A DNA stretch of 64,000 nt from the NCBI GenBank assembly GCA_029263395.1, contig JAJCXO010000257.1:49963-113962 (forward strand), given 5' to 3'. The translations under genes and the position numbers were made by a program. Positions within the stretch are counted from its first letter, which is position 1; the number at the start of each line of letters is the position of its first letter. Below are positions 1-7,630 of this stretch, one piece after another. The notes beneath the pieces are model-generated. The model was not told the origin of the DNA. It did not search any database and was given only the letters and a program-made list of their open reading frames with translations. This stretch comes from Acidobacteriota bacterium. Lineage in GTDB: Bacteria > Acidobacteriota > Thermoanaerobaculia > Multivoradales > J023.

Positions 1-1689
1 CGAATATCAGATGACGCGACCTCACTTTCGCGCGACATGGAGTTGGCTCAGGTCACACTCGCTTCGATTGGCGATGGCGTTATTCGGACGGATTCGGAAG
101 GCCGCATCGACTATATGAATCCGGTCGCCGAGCGGCTCACTGGCTGGCGCCTCGACGAGGCAATGCACCGTGATGTAGGCGAGGCTTACCAGGTCATCCA
201 CGAATCGACCCGACGACCGCGGCGCAATCCGGTGGATGTCTGCTTGATGGAGAAGCGCACCATCGTAACCCCGGGGTTGTTCACACTGCACAGCCGAGGC
301 GGTGAGGAATACATCATTCGTGACTCGGTGGCACCTATCTTGGAGTCGGAAGGCGAAATTGTTGGCACAGTGGTGGTGTTCAGAGATCTCACACGAGTGC
401 GTGGGCTCGAACGCCAAATGGTCTATCTGGAGAGCCATGACGCACTGACCGGCCTGCTGCATCGACAGGAATTCGAGATCTATCTCGAGGCTGCCCTCGA
501 GAGTGCCCGGGACCAGGGCCTCGAACATGTGCTGCTCTATCTTGATCTGTGGGAGTTCAAGCTGATCAACGATGGCTTCGGCCATGTCGCCGGTGATGAG
601 CTACTCCGTCGAGTCGCCGAGCAGTTACAGACCAAACTTGGTCAACGAGGCATGCTCGGCCGAGTCGGTGGAGACGATTTCAGCCTGTTACTCGAAGGGC
701 ATACCCCTATCGAAGCACAGGCCGCAGCCCGCGCCCTCCATCGCTCATTCCGAGATTTTCGTTTCCACTGGGGAGGCCAATATTTCGAAGTTGGGCTCAA
801 CATCGGCTTAGTCCCGATCACCGCGTCCAGCGAGAGTGTGACTCAGATTTTCAAGGCTGCTGACGCGGCATGTTATCTAGCCCGTCAAAGCGGGCGCAAC
901 CGGGTCCACAGCTATGTCCTCGACGATGCCGCCGTGTCCGAGCGTCATGGTCGCCTGCATTGGGTGCAACGGATCCGCCACTCGCTGGCTGAAGACCGTC
1001 TATGCCTTTACCACCAAGAGATCCGTCCATTAAAAAGCACCGGCAAGGGGTTGCAAGAAATCCTGGTACGGATGGTCGACCCATCCGGCCAACATCTCGC
1101 TCCCAGCAATTTCATCCCCATCGCTGAACACCACGATCTGGTCTCGTCCATCGATCGCTGGGTGGTTCGACGAAGCCTGAATCAGTTGGCTCAGAACGGC
1201 CAGCAACTTCTTGATGGAAGCCGAGTCAGCATCAACCTGTCAGGGCAGTCTTTGGGAGACGAGGGGTTTCTAGAAGACATCTTGGCCTACCTCGAGGCCA
1301 GTGAGGTCACTACAGATCGTATTTTCTTCGAGATAACCGAAACCACTGCGGTGGCCAACTTGAGTCGCGCACTGCACTTCATCGGAGAACTCCGAGAGAT
1401 GGGCTGTCGATTTATTCTCGATGATTTCGGTAGTGGCTTCAGCTCGTTCGCCTATCTACGGAACTTGCCGGTCGACATCCTGAAGATCGACGGTGAGTTC
1501 GTACGCTCGATGGAGAACGACCCCATCCGCTACGCGATGGTGAAGGCCATCAACCAAGTTGCCCAGGTGATGGGTATCGAAACGATTGCCGAATGGGTCG
1601 AGACCGAGGCAACCTACAACATGTTACGCGATCTCGGCGTCGATTACGTGCAAGGCTATTGGCTCCATCGTCCAGAAGAGCTCAAATAG
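1..1689 (+). CDS. PAS-GGDEF-EAL cyclic-di-GMP signalling protein, 5' end outside window
   Basis: The frame is open from base 1 and the PAS domain begins almost at the first Met (base 37), so the true N-terminus very likely lies upstream. From that Met: PAS domain (about 1-120, IGDGVIRTD start typical of these proteins), GGDEF domain (about 127-290) and EAL domain (about 305-550). The cyclase signature reads GGDDF (211-215) and the metal-binding DxD region reads LDLWEFK, with Trp where Asp is usual, so cyclase activity is doubtful. The EAL domain keeps EIL (341-343), ITET, LDDFGSGFSS and KIDGEFV, so c-di-GMP hydrolysis to pGpG is likely the active function. A PilZ receptor is encoded 5.4 kb away. 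No neighbour in the same operon is visible. Confidence 0.9.
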   Translation, partial: RISDDATSLSRDMELAQVTLASIGDGVIRTDSEGRIDYMNPVAERLTGWRLDEAMHRDVGEAYQVIHESTRRPRRNPVDVCLMEKRTIVTPGLFTLHSRGGEEYIIRDSVAPILESEGEIVGTVVVFRDLTRVRGLERQMVYLESHDALTGLLHRQEFEIYLEAALESARDQGLEHVLLYLDLWEFKLINDGFGHVAGDELLRRVAEQLQTKLGQRGMLGRVGGDDFSLLLEGHTPIEAQAAARALHRSFRDFRFHWGGQYFEVGLNIGLVPITASSESVTQIFKAADAACYLARQSGRNRVHSYVLDDAAVSERHGRLHWVQRIRHSLAEDRLCLYHQEIRPLKSTGKGLQEILVRMVDPSGQHLAPSNFIPIAEHHDLVSSIDRWVVRRSLNQLAQNGQQLLDGSRVSINLSGQSLGDEGFLEDILAYLEASEVTTDRIFFEITETTAVANLSRALHFIGELREMGCRFILDDFGSGFSSFAYLRNLPVDILKIDGEFVRSMENDPIRYAMVKAINQVAQVMGIETIAEWVETEATYNMLRDLGVDYVQGYWLHRPEELK

Positions 1690-1721
1690 CCCACTTGCTC
1701 GGAAATCCATCGCAAGTGGGC
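1689..1721. terminator. Bidirectional hairpin between convergent genes
   Basis: Perfect 10-bp inverted repeat (GCCCACTTGC at 1689-1698, GCAAGTGGGC at 1712-1721) with a 13-nt loop. It overlaps the stop codon of the plus-strand gene and lies 10 bp past the stop of the minus-strand gene. No long T tract follows, so intrinsic termination is inferred from position and stem only. Confidence 0.55.
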
Positions 1722-1731
1722 CCAAAGTGCG

Positions 1732-3015
1732 TTAGATACTTCTGCCGCTGACGACCCACTCAGGCAAAGGTTCGGCCTTCCCGAGCCAATCTCTGATCTG
1801 GCGCCAGGTCTGGAGCGACCCTACAATCGTCTGATAATGCTGCATGAAGTGGATGAACAAAGCTTCCTTAATAATATGATCCTTGGATATCCCTACCTTC
1901 GCCGCTTGTCCAAGCGTAACCAGATTGAGAAATCTAACGGTTGGCAAGATTGGATCGAACGTTAGGTTAGAGAAGGGCAATTGCGTCCAAGCTTTTTGTA
2001 AGGGCTGCAGAACCTCGGGAACTTCCCCGCCGAGAGCTTTGGTGAACTGAAAACCCCACGCCAACGGATCAACCGACAGGTTGAGAACAGCCGTGGGTTC
2101 TTGAGCAACAAAGGCCGCCTTTACTCGGACCTCTCCAGAATTGCGCACCTCCCACACCAATTGCTCGAAAGCAGGCTCTAACTCGCCAGGCCCGTAGCCG
2201 TAGACGCTCGGCTCCGGATCGTTGACAAAAGCGTAGCCAAAACCGTATCTGGCACGCACAGCATCGGGATCCTTCGGATCCGTTGCATACTCTTCATTGA
2301 CAACAAAGTCTTTTGAGATGACCAGGTAGTTGAAGACAGCTGCTGGGATCTTGACCTCAGGCCCGCTGACACCGATCAGCTTATCGAGAATTTTTCCGAA
2401 CGGTTTGAAATCGAAACCAAAACCGTAAATTGGATTCTTCAGGATGATCCACTCGTAAGGCGCTTCACCATCTCGCCCTGTTTCGAACTCGGTGAGCTCG
2501 ACAATGGCATCCTCTTCAGACTCGTCGAACCGTCCGATCTCATCGCTTCCAACACGCTTATAGAACAACTGCGAAAATCCGAAGCCGGTGATCTCACCGG
2601 TGTCCTTCTTATCTTCTTCAACCAATTCTGGTTGTCGGAAATCACTCACTCGCATGAAGTACTTGAGAATAAACTCCCGAATCTGCTCGTGCATCAAATC
2701 TGCCGCTACCTGTTCGAGCTCTTCGCCTGGTGGCGACTTGGGATCGTCGTAAAACATCTCCTGGACATTGCCATTGATCGGGACGGTGATCGGCTGCGCG
2801 CGCGACGTCAGCGGGACGTCATCGTAAAAACCGTAGCTCAGATCGCCCGGTCGATGAGGAGTCTCGGTTTCAGGATATTGGTATTTGTAGCTCCTGCTTG
2901 CATCTGCCTTTTGCCACCACTGGAGTAAATCCACGGCATCTCGCAGGGCGCCCGGGGTTGCTTCTAGGAGCTGGCGTTCGGTCTCGGTCAAGGTTTTGGT
3001 ACTCATGTCTGCCAC
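1732..3015 (-). CDS. Hypothetical protein, 427 aa
   Basis: I do not recognise this family. The product is acidic, has no signal peptide or membrane segment, and is rich in aromatic residues and Gly-Phe-Gly-type turns (YGFGFDF, YGFGYAF, VYGYGPG). A short N-terminal helical stretch precedes a mostly beta-looking core (about 60-330) and a C-terminal helical part (about 340-427) with HFMQHYQTIV. The ATG at 3015 is followed by MSTK at residue 4, so either Met may be used. It is monocistronic, convergent with the c-di-GMP gene and divergent from the LytS-like kinase. Function unknown; likely cytosolic. Confidence 0.75.
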   Translation of the reverse strand: MADMSTKTLTETERQLLEATPGALRDAVDLLQWWQKADASRSYKYQYPETETPHRPGDLSYGFYDDVPLTSRAQPITVPINGNVQEMFYDDPKSPPGEELEQVAADLMHEQIREFILKYFMRVSDFRQPELVEEDKKDTGEITGFGFSQLFYKRVGSDEIGRFDESEEDAIVELTEFETGRDGEAPYEWIILKNPIYGFGFDFKPFGKILDKLIGVSGPEVKIPAAVFNYLVISKDFVVNEEYATDPKDPDAVRARYGFGYAFVNDPEPSVYGYGPGELEPAFEQLVWEVRNSGEVRVKAAFVAQEPTAVLNLSVDPLAWGFQFTKALGGEVPEVLQPLQKAWTQLPFSNLTFDPILPTVRFLNLVTLGQAAKVGISKDHIIKEALFIHFMQHYQTIVGSLQTWRQIRDWLGKAEPLPEWVVSGRSI

Positions 3016-3304
3016 CTCATTCTCGAACCCTCCTCACGTTGGTTTCCCACCGACTGATCCCCATTACCGTTCTTTGGTACGACTATAGTACGCACCAGCG
3101 GTCATCGACAACAAAACCATACACTGTGGCACGCGATTTCGAGCCACTGCGATCACACCGTACTTCCTTGGGGATTGGTAAAGTTCGTGATCCTTGATCC
3201 CGATTGCTTGGAGATGAGTGAGAGCTCCTCAATTCGAAAGTATTAGTTCAACTCGATGAGGTCCGAGTGAACGTCACAAGCTAGCAGGCCATTGGGGTTG
3301 TCCG

Positions 3305-3389
3305 CCGAGCGATAGCGCGCTACGGTACATAGCGTCACCGTATGACCTCCGAGCGATACGACATCCGAGCGATATGGCGTCCGAGCGAT
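3305..3389. repeat. CCGAGCGAT direct repeats (period 16) running into a start codon
   Basis: CCGAGCGAT occurs at 3305-3313, 3349-3357, 3365-3373 and 3381-3389. The last three are spaced exactly 16 bp, and the last contains the first bases of the ATG (3388) of the histidine kinase gene. Intergenic 3016-3387 otherwise shows no gene. LytTR-type regulators bind paired direct repeats, so autoregulation by the downstream regulator is possible; the spacing and sequence are not the classical LytTR site. Confidence 0.6.
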
Positions 3390-4530
3390 GAATAGCGCCC
3401 AACTACCTAGAGCCCCCGACAAGTCTCTACCCTTGAAGTGGATCTTACTGGCTACCTGCGGCGTCGCTTTCTTGGCTGCGCTGCTGGTATCGAGCCAGAT
3501 CCAACTCTCGATGATCGATCATGGCCATGATTGGTGGCGGATTTTCGCTTGGCAACTTGTCGGCTGGGGTTTCTGGGTCCCGGTAGCCCCCTGGCTGATG
3601 CACGTTGGAGCACGTCTGTCTAGATCGCACCTACGGTCATCACTATGGTGGCTACGTGAAGTCACCACAGCTCTGGGACTGACGCTCCTTCACCTCCCGT
3701 TGGCCGCAGGTGCCTTCACTTTGCTGCAGCCTTACCTACCGGTCGATCGCTACACCTTCTTCGAAAGCCTCTTCAGATCTTTCATCTCGTGGTTTCACAT
3801 CGATCTACTGATGTATTGCATGGGACTGGCCGTCGGGTATGGTTTGGGGGGCTATCGTCGGGCACGGGCCTCCGAGTTGCGGGAGTCTCAGCTCGAAACC
3901 GAGCTTGCGAGAGCCCAACTCGAGACCCTGAGGCTTCAGATCCAGCCTCATTTTCTGTTCAACACCCTCCATTCGATCGCCGCGTTGGTGCGACGTAAAA
4001 GCAATGATCGAGCGCTCGATATGGTGATCGGCCTCAGTGAGCTGCTGCGGTCGACGCTAGATCGCTCCGAGCGATCACGGGTACCGCTATCTGAAGATCT
4101 CGACTTTGTTCGACGTTATATCGAACTGCAACGAGCGCGTTTCGCCGATCGCCTGTCGGTCAGCTACGACGTGGCCGAAAACTGCCTCGATCTACCGGTA
4201 CCAAATTTCCTTCTGCAACCACTGGTCGAGAATGCGATCCGCCACGGTATTGCCCGCCGCGCTGCGCCGGGACACTTGGCAATCCGTGCTCGCCTCGAAG
4301 GGGACTATTTGCGGATCGAAGTCACCGACAACGGCGTCGGCTTGCCCGAAACGTTCGAGTCGACCGAACACCAAGGACTTGGACTGAACAACACCCGGTC
4401 TCGCCTCCTTCAACTTTACGGCGAAAGAGCGTCGCTGGCCGTGCGCAGCCGATCGGCCGGAGGGGTTGCAGCCATCGTCACGATACCAACAGAGCACCGG
4501 CCAACGACACAGCGGGTCGCGGTTGGATGA
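3388..4530 (+). CDS. LytS/YehU-type sensor histidine kinase
   Basis: Integral membrane sensor of a LytTR two-component system. The N-terminal third has about four hydrophobic segments (18-38, 53-72, 93-113, 132-155), then a short coiled coil (160-180) and a His_kinase domain. The phosphoacceptor is H188 in IQPHFLFNTLH. The ATPase part has the N box VENAIRHG (280-287) and the G box DNGVG (314-318). It lacks an extracytoplasmic sensor domain, so it probably senses through the membrane segments. Stop and start codons overlap the regulator gene by four bases (ATGA, 4527-4530), which implies translational coupling. No Shine-Dalgarno sequence is visible; the start sits inside a CCGAGCGAT repeat. 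Confidence 0.92.
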   Translation: MNSAQLPRAPDKSLPLKWILLATCGVAFLAALLVSSQIQLSMIDHGHDWWRIFAWQLVGWGFWVPVAPWLMHVGARLSRSHLRSSLWWLREVTTALGLTLLHLPLAAGAFTLLQPYLPVDRYTFFESLFRSFISWFHIDLLMYCMGLAVGYGLGGYRRARASELRESQLETELARAQLETLRLQIQPHFLFNTLHSIAALVRRKSNDRALDMVIGLSELLRSTLDRSERSRVPLSEDLDFVRRYIELQRARFADRLSVSYDVAENCLDLPVPNFLLQPLVENAIRHGIARRAAPGHLAIRARLEGDYLRIEVTDNGVGLPETFESTEHQGLGLNNTRSRLLQLYGERASLAVRSRSAGGVAAIVTIPTEHRPTTQRVAVG

Positions 4531-5432
4531 CGCACTTCCGGGCCCTGATCGTCGACGATGAGCCGCTGGCTCGCGAAACCCTGCGCGACCTCCTGACCCA
4601 AGACCCGGAAATCGAGTTAACTGGAGAGTACGGTGACGGTGTCAGCGCCCTGCAAGCGATTCGAGACCAACGCCCCGATCTGGTTTTTCTCGATATCGAA
4701 ATGCCGGAGCTCGGTGGGCTCGAAGTGGCAGCAGCACTGGCACCGACCGAACTGCCGACCCTCATATTCGTCACCGCTTTTAGTCAACACGCAGTCAGCG
4801 CCTTCGATGTCGAGGCGCTGGACTACCTTGTCAAGCCGTTTTCGGATCGTCGTTTGTTCGCAGCGCTGGAGCGTGCCAAACGCAGGCTACGCGAGCAACG
4901 CATGGGACAGCTCGCCGAACAAATCGCCACGTTGACGGCAGAGCTGGGTGACGCCCAAGAGCCCGCCAAGGCTGTGGCCACCGAGGCTGTGCCCACCGAG
5001 GCAGTGCCCACCGAGGCAGTGCCCACCAAAAATCCGTCAGCTTCCAAACGTCCGGCAAACTCTTCGCAGCACGACGGCGCAGCGCCATACCTGAGCCGGA
5101 TCCGAGTGACCACCGGCGGCCGCACACTGATCGTCAAAGCGAGTGATGTCGACTGGATTGAGAGCGACGACTGCTACGCACGCTTGCATACTCAGCGTGG
5201 CAATCACTTGGTCCGCGCCTCCTTGAGTTCTTTCGAAGAGCGACTCGATCCTCGTCGATTCATCCGCGTCCACCGAGGGGCAATCATCAATCTCGATCGA
5301 GTCGTAGAGATCGAGCACTTGTTCAAGGGTGCACGCAACGTTGTTCTCAATGACGGCAGCCGCCTGCGTGTCAGCCGCTCGCGGCAACGCCTGGTCGACG
5401 AAGTCCTAGCCCCAAAGCTCGGGCGCATCTGA
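4527..5432 (+). CDS. LytTR-family response regulator
   Basis: Cytosolic transcription regulator paired with the upstream kinase. Receiver domain 1-120 has the acidic pair D10/D11, phosphoacceptor D56 in FLDIEMP, T83 and K103. The LytTR DNA-binding domain covers about 192-298 (VDWIESDDCYARLH and FIRVHRGAIINLDRV). The linker (148-170) carries a repeated A-V-P-T-E motif encoded by four 15-bp DNA repeats. It overlaps the kinase gene by four bases. The downstream lipoprotein gene starts 104 bp later after a strong hairpin, so co-transcription with it is possible but not shown. Confidence 0.93.
   Translation: MTHFRALIVDDEPLARETLRDLLTQDPEIELTGEYGDGVSALQAIRDQRPDLVFLDIEMPELGGLEVAAALAPTELPTLIFVTAFSQHAVSAFDVEALDYLVKPFSDRRLFAALERAKRRLREQRMGQLAEQIATLTAELGDAQEPAKAVATEAVPTEAVPTEAVPTKNPSASKRPANSSQHDGAAPYLSRIRVTTGGRTLIVKASDVDWIESDDCYARLHTQRGNHLVRASLSSFEERLDPRRFIRVHRGAIINLDRVVEIEHLFKGARNVVLNDGSRLRVSRSRQRLVDEVLAPKLGRI
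4971..5030 (+). repeat. 15-bp in-frame tandem repeat in the LytTR regulator linker
   Basis: Four consecutive 15-bp units with core GCAGTGCCCACCGAG (4971-4985, 4986-5000, 5001-5015, 5016-5030). Copies 2 and 3 differ at one base. The repeat keeps the reading frame and lengthens the interdomain linker by five residues per unit, so copy number could vary between strains without breaking the protein. Confidence 0.85.
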
Positions 5433-5492
5433 CTCGTAAACCGCGAGCGGGAACTTTTCCCGTGATTATCAGTCCAAGAGAAAGGTGCCCGA

Positions 5493-5517
5493 GCTGTCGC
5501 CGGAACCCGGCGACAGC
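5493..5517 (+). promoter_or_regulatory. Strong intercistronic hairpin upstream of lipoprotein gene
   Basis: Perfect 11-bp inverted repeat GCTGTCGCCGG / CCGGCGACAGC with a three-base loop, ending 19 bases before the ATG at 5537. A smaller hairpin (CGGGAA-CTT-TTCCCG, 5448-5462) precedes it. There is no T tract. It could act as a partial terminator, an RNA-processing or stabilising stem, or modulate access to the GGAGG site at 5525-5529. Confidence 0.5.
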
Positions 5518-5536
5518 GGTGTGCCGGAGGACCACC

Positions 5537-6745
5537 ATGACAGCACCGCGTACTACCAGATCTCGAGCTTGGATAGCATCTGCCAGGGCGACATCGTCTG
5601 CCCGAGCAACATCCGCCAGCCTACTGGTGGCAGTCACGTTACTCAGCAGCGGCTGTCGGTCTGCCCAGCTTTCTTCATCAGTAAAGTGCTCGCGGGTCGG
5701 TCTCGATCCAGCACCACCCTGGACAGCGTCCGCTGCATGGAGTTCTGACGGTGATGAGCTCGTGCTGATTGACCCTGGCCACCGAGGTCTCGCCACTTAC
5801 GGCCGCGACGGCAAGCGGACTGGAGCAGTAGCTCTCGAGGCGACGGTTGACCTCGACTACTCCGAACCGATGCGTCTCGAACGCACTGCCGAAGGCTTCA
5901 CTGTGATCGACAAGACCAGAGTCTTGAGGTTCGACAACCACCTGGCCCTCGATCATCGAGAGCATCCCTTTGCAACCCTCGAAGCTCATGACCTCGCCGA
6001 TGCCTCGTTCAACGACGTCTTGTCCCATCGCGGGCGGCTTTATGGCTACGCAGATTTTGTTGAAATCGGAGCTGTCACGGCTGATGAACCCAAAGGCGCC
6101 AGCACCTGGCGCCGTGGCTTTGTTCGCCTCGACCCCAGCCGGGGCGAGCTTGACCTATTGCACGAGCTGCCCATTGAGTCGGCCGACGGCGAGTACGCCA
6201 ACTACTATTTCTACGACCGCCGTCCTTATGTTGCGCAACTCGGTCGCAACGTCTACATCTTGCGTTTCACCGAACCATGGAGTGTGCACCGCGTGACACG
6301 TCGCCAGCTGCGCACTGTCATGACGGGTCCTATCGAGGGTGACCAGGCCCACGCGCTCCACACCTGGAACAATCGCCTCTACGTCTTGACCAGTCGAGTG
6401 CTGCCCAACCCAGAGCTGGAGACCCTTCAGCCAACTCCGGCACAACTGGAGCAAGCCGGCTCACGAGCTCGAGTGGAGTTGCAGCAGGCGATCCCCTCGC
6501 TGCATCACGGTGGCCGACGTTGGACGCTCCACGAGATCGATCCCCGGAACGGACAAACGACCCGGCGCCTTCACTTACCGTCCGCCGCTGAGCGTCTCCA
6601 CCTGATCCCAGGCCCATCTTTTTGGACTGCGATCGAAGAGACCTCGGGCCCTAACCTCGAAGGATCCGGTAGGCCTACGACCCTCCTCTACCTGCCCGCA
6701 ACCGAGGTCGTATCCGGAACGTTCGGCTGCGAGCAGAGTCCGTAG
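5537..6745 (+). CDS. Probable lipoprotein, beta-propeller-like
   Basis: Start chosen at the ATG at 5537 because GGAGG precedes it at 5525-5529 and a signal peptide follows; the frame is open further upstream but without such features. Basic N-region, hydrophobic core LLVAVTLL and SSGC (Cys40) give a weak lipoprotein signal, so the mature protein (about 360 aa) is probably anchored in the envelope. The remainder alternates short strands with recurrent loops (DELVLIDPGHRGLATYGRDG, NNRLYVLTSR, RWTLHEIDPRNGQTTRRL) as in beta-propeller proteins. No catalytic motif recognised. It lies behind the LytS/LytTR pair and may be part of their output. Confidence 0.72.
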   Translation: MTAPRTTRSRAWIASARATSSARATSASLLVAVTLLSSGCRSAQLSSSVKCSRVGLDPAPPWTASAAWSSDGDELVLIDPGHRGLATYGRDGKRTGAVALEATVDLDYSEPMRLERTAEGFTVIDKTRVLRFDNHLALDHREHPFATLEAHDLADASFNDVLSHRGRLYGYADFVEIGAVTADEPKGASTWRRGFVRLDPSRGELDLLHELPIESADGEYANYYFYDRRPYVAQLGRNVYILRFTEPWSVHRVTRRQLRTVMTGPIEGDQAHALHTWNNRLYVLTSRVLPNPELETLQPTPAQLEQAGSRARVELQQAIPSLHHGGRRWTLHEIDPRNGQTTRRLHLPSAAERLHLIPGPSFWTAIEETSGPNLEGSGRPTTLLYLPATEVVSGTFGCEQSP

Positions 6746-6747
6746 GA

Positions 6748-7034
6748 CAACCCGTTTCGGCACTTGACGAATCGACTCGAAGAGCCGCGTCAACCCGTTT
6801 CGGCACTTGACGAATCGACTCGAAGAGCCGCGTCAACCCGTTTCGGCACTTGACGAATCGACTCGACGAGCCGTGTCAGCCCGCTTCGGCACTTGACGAA
6901 TCGACTCGAAGAGCCGCGTCAACCCGTTTCGGCACTTGACGAATCGACTCGACGAGCCGTGTCAACCCGTTTCGGCACTTGACGAATCGACTCGACGAGC
7001 CGCGTCAGCCCGTTTCGGCATTTGACGAATCGAC
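6748..7034. repeat. 43-bp tandem repeat array, about 6.7 copies
   Basis: Units begin at 6748, 6791, 6834, 6877, 6920, 6963 and 7006, exactly 43 bp apart. Each holds CCGTTTCGGCACTTGACGAA followed by TCGACTCGA(A/C)GAGCCG(C/T)GTCA. Within each unit TTCGGCA-CT-TGACGAA is an imperfect inverted repeat with 6 of 7 pairs. Two decayed partial units follow at about 7048 and 7089; the latter contains the perfect palindrome TTCGGCA-TC-TGCCGAA (7099-7114). The whole 6746-7133 gap contains no gene. It lies between a plus-strand lipoprotein gene and the end of a minus-strand PilZ gene, so both genes read into it. Confidence 0.92.
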
Positions 7035-7133
7035 AGTGCGCCTCAGCCAAACCGATTCGGCATCCGCAAACCCCAAACAAGGACTTCGCCAACTAGTTTC
7101 GGCATCTGCCGAAGTACTGTTGGACAGGGTTCG

Positions 7134-7550
7134 TTAGTCACCGAGCAGGTAACGCAACAGATTGAGCCGATCACCTTCCGGCCAGGACTCGAACCGCACC
7201 GCCCCGGTGCCCTCTTGCTGACGTTTGACCACCGCGGGAACCCGGTTCAGATGGGTTTCTTTGTCGAGGCCGAAGGTCAGAAAGATCTCGACCTCGGGGC
7301 CAAGCTCCGGGGGCAGAGTCAACGCCATGCCGTCACCGTTGATGTCGATCAACTTCGACGACCAGCAGAAATCTTCCGACACCGACGGCGCCTCGATAGC
7401 CACAAAGGTGCCATAAGCATCTCGACGCCGGGAACGACGACGCTCAACTGCCTTGGCTTCGAGTGGACTCATCCCCGATCCGTCAGCCGCAAACGGATCG
7501 CCTTCTGCGTCCTCAGCTCCATCAACCGAGGGTATGTTCTTTGAGCGCAT
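7134..7550 (-). CDS. PilZ domain protein
   Basis: 138-residue protein with a PilZ fold, the usual c-di-GMP receptor. The N-terminal 30 residues are acidic and flexible. The binding motifs are visible: an Arg-rich stretch RRRSRRR at about 37-43 (RxxxR) and DINGDG at about 69-74, corresponding to (D/N)xSxxG with Asn for Ser. It has no output domain, so it would act by protein-protein contact. The window also encodes a c-di-GMP turnover protein at its left edge. Monocistronic; its 3' end faces the 43-bp repeat array. Confidence 0.85.
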   Translation of the reverse strand: MRSKNIPSVDGAEDAEGDPFAADGSGMSPLEAKAVERRRSRRRDAYGTFVAIEAPSVSEDFCWSSKLIDINGDGMALTLPPELGPEVEIFLTFGLDKETHLNRVPAVVKRQQEGTGAVRFESWPEGDRLNLLRYLLGD

Positions 7551-7630
7551 GAGGATTCTCTCCAGGCCTGTCGCGGTGGGCGTATTGTAGCAACTGAGGC
7601 GCCTTTCGGTCCTGCTAAACTGCCGAAATC

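Noticed and set aside
4823..5137. Minus-strand frames with repeated WALPR/VGTAS units
   Set aside because: They are the antisense of the repeat-containing linker of the LytTR gene.
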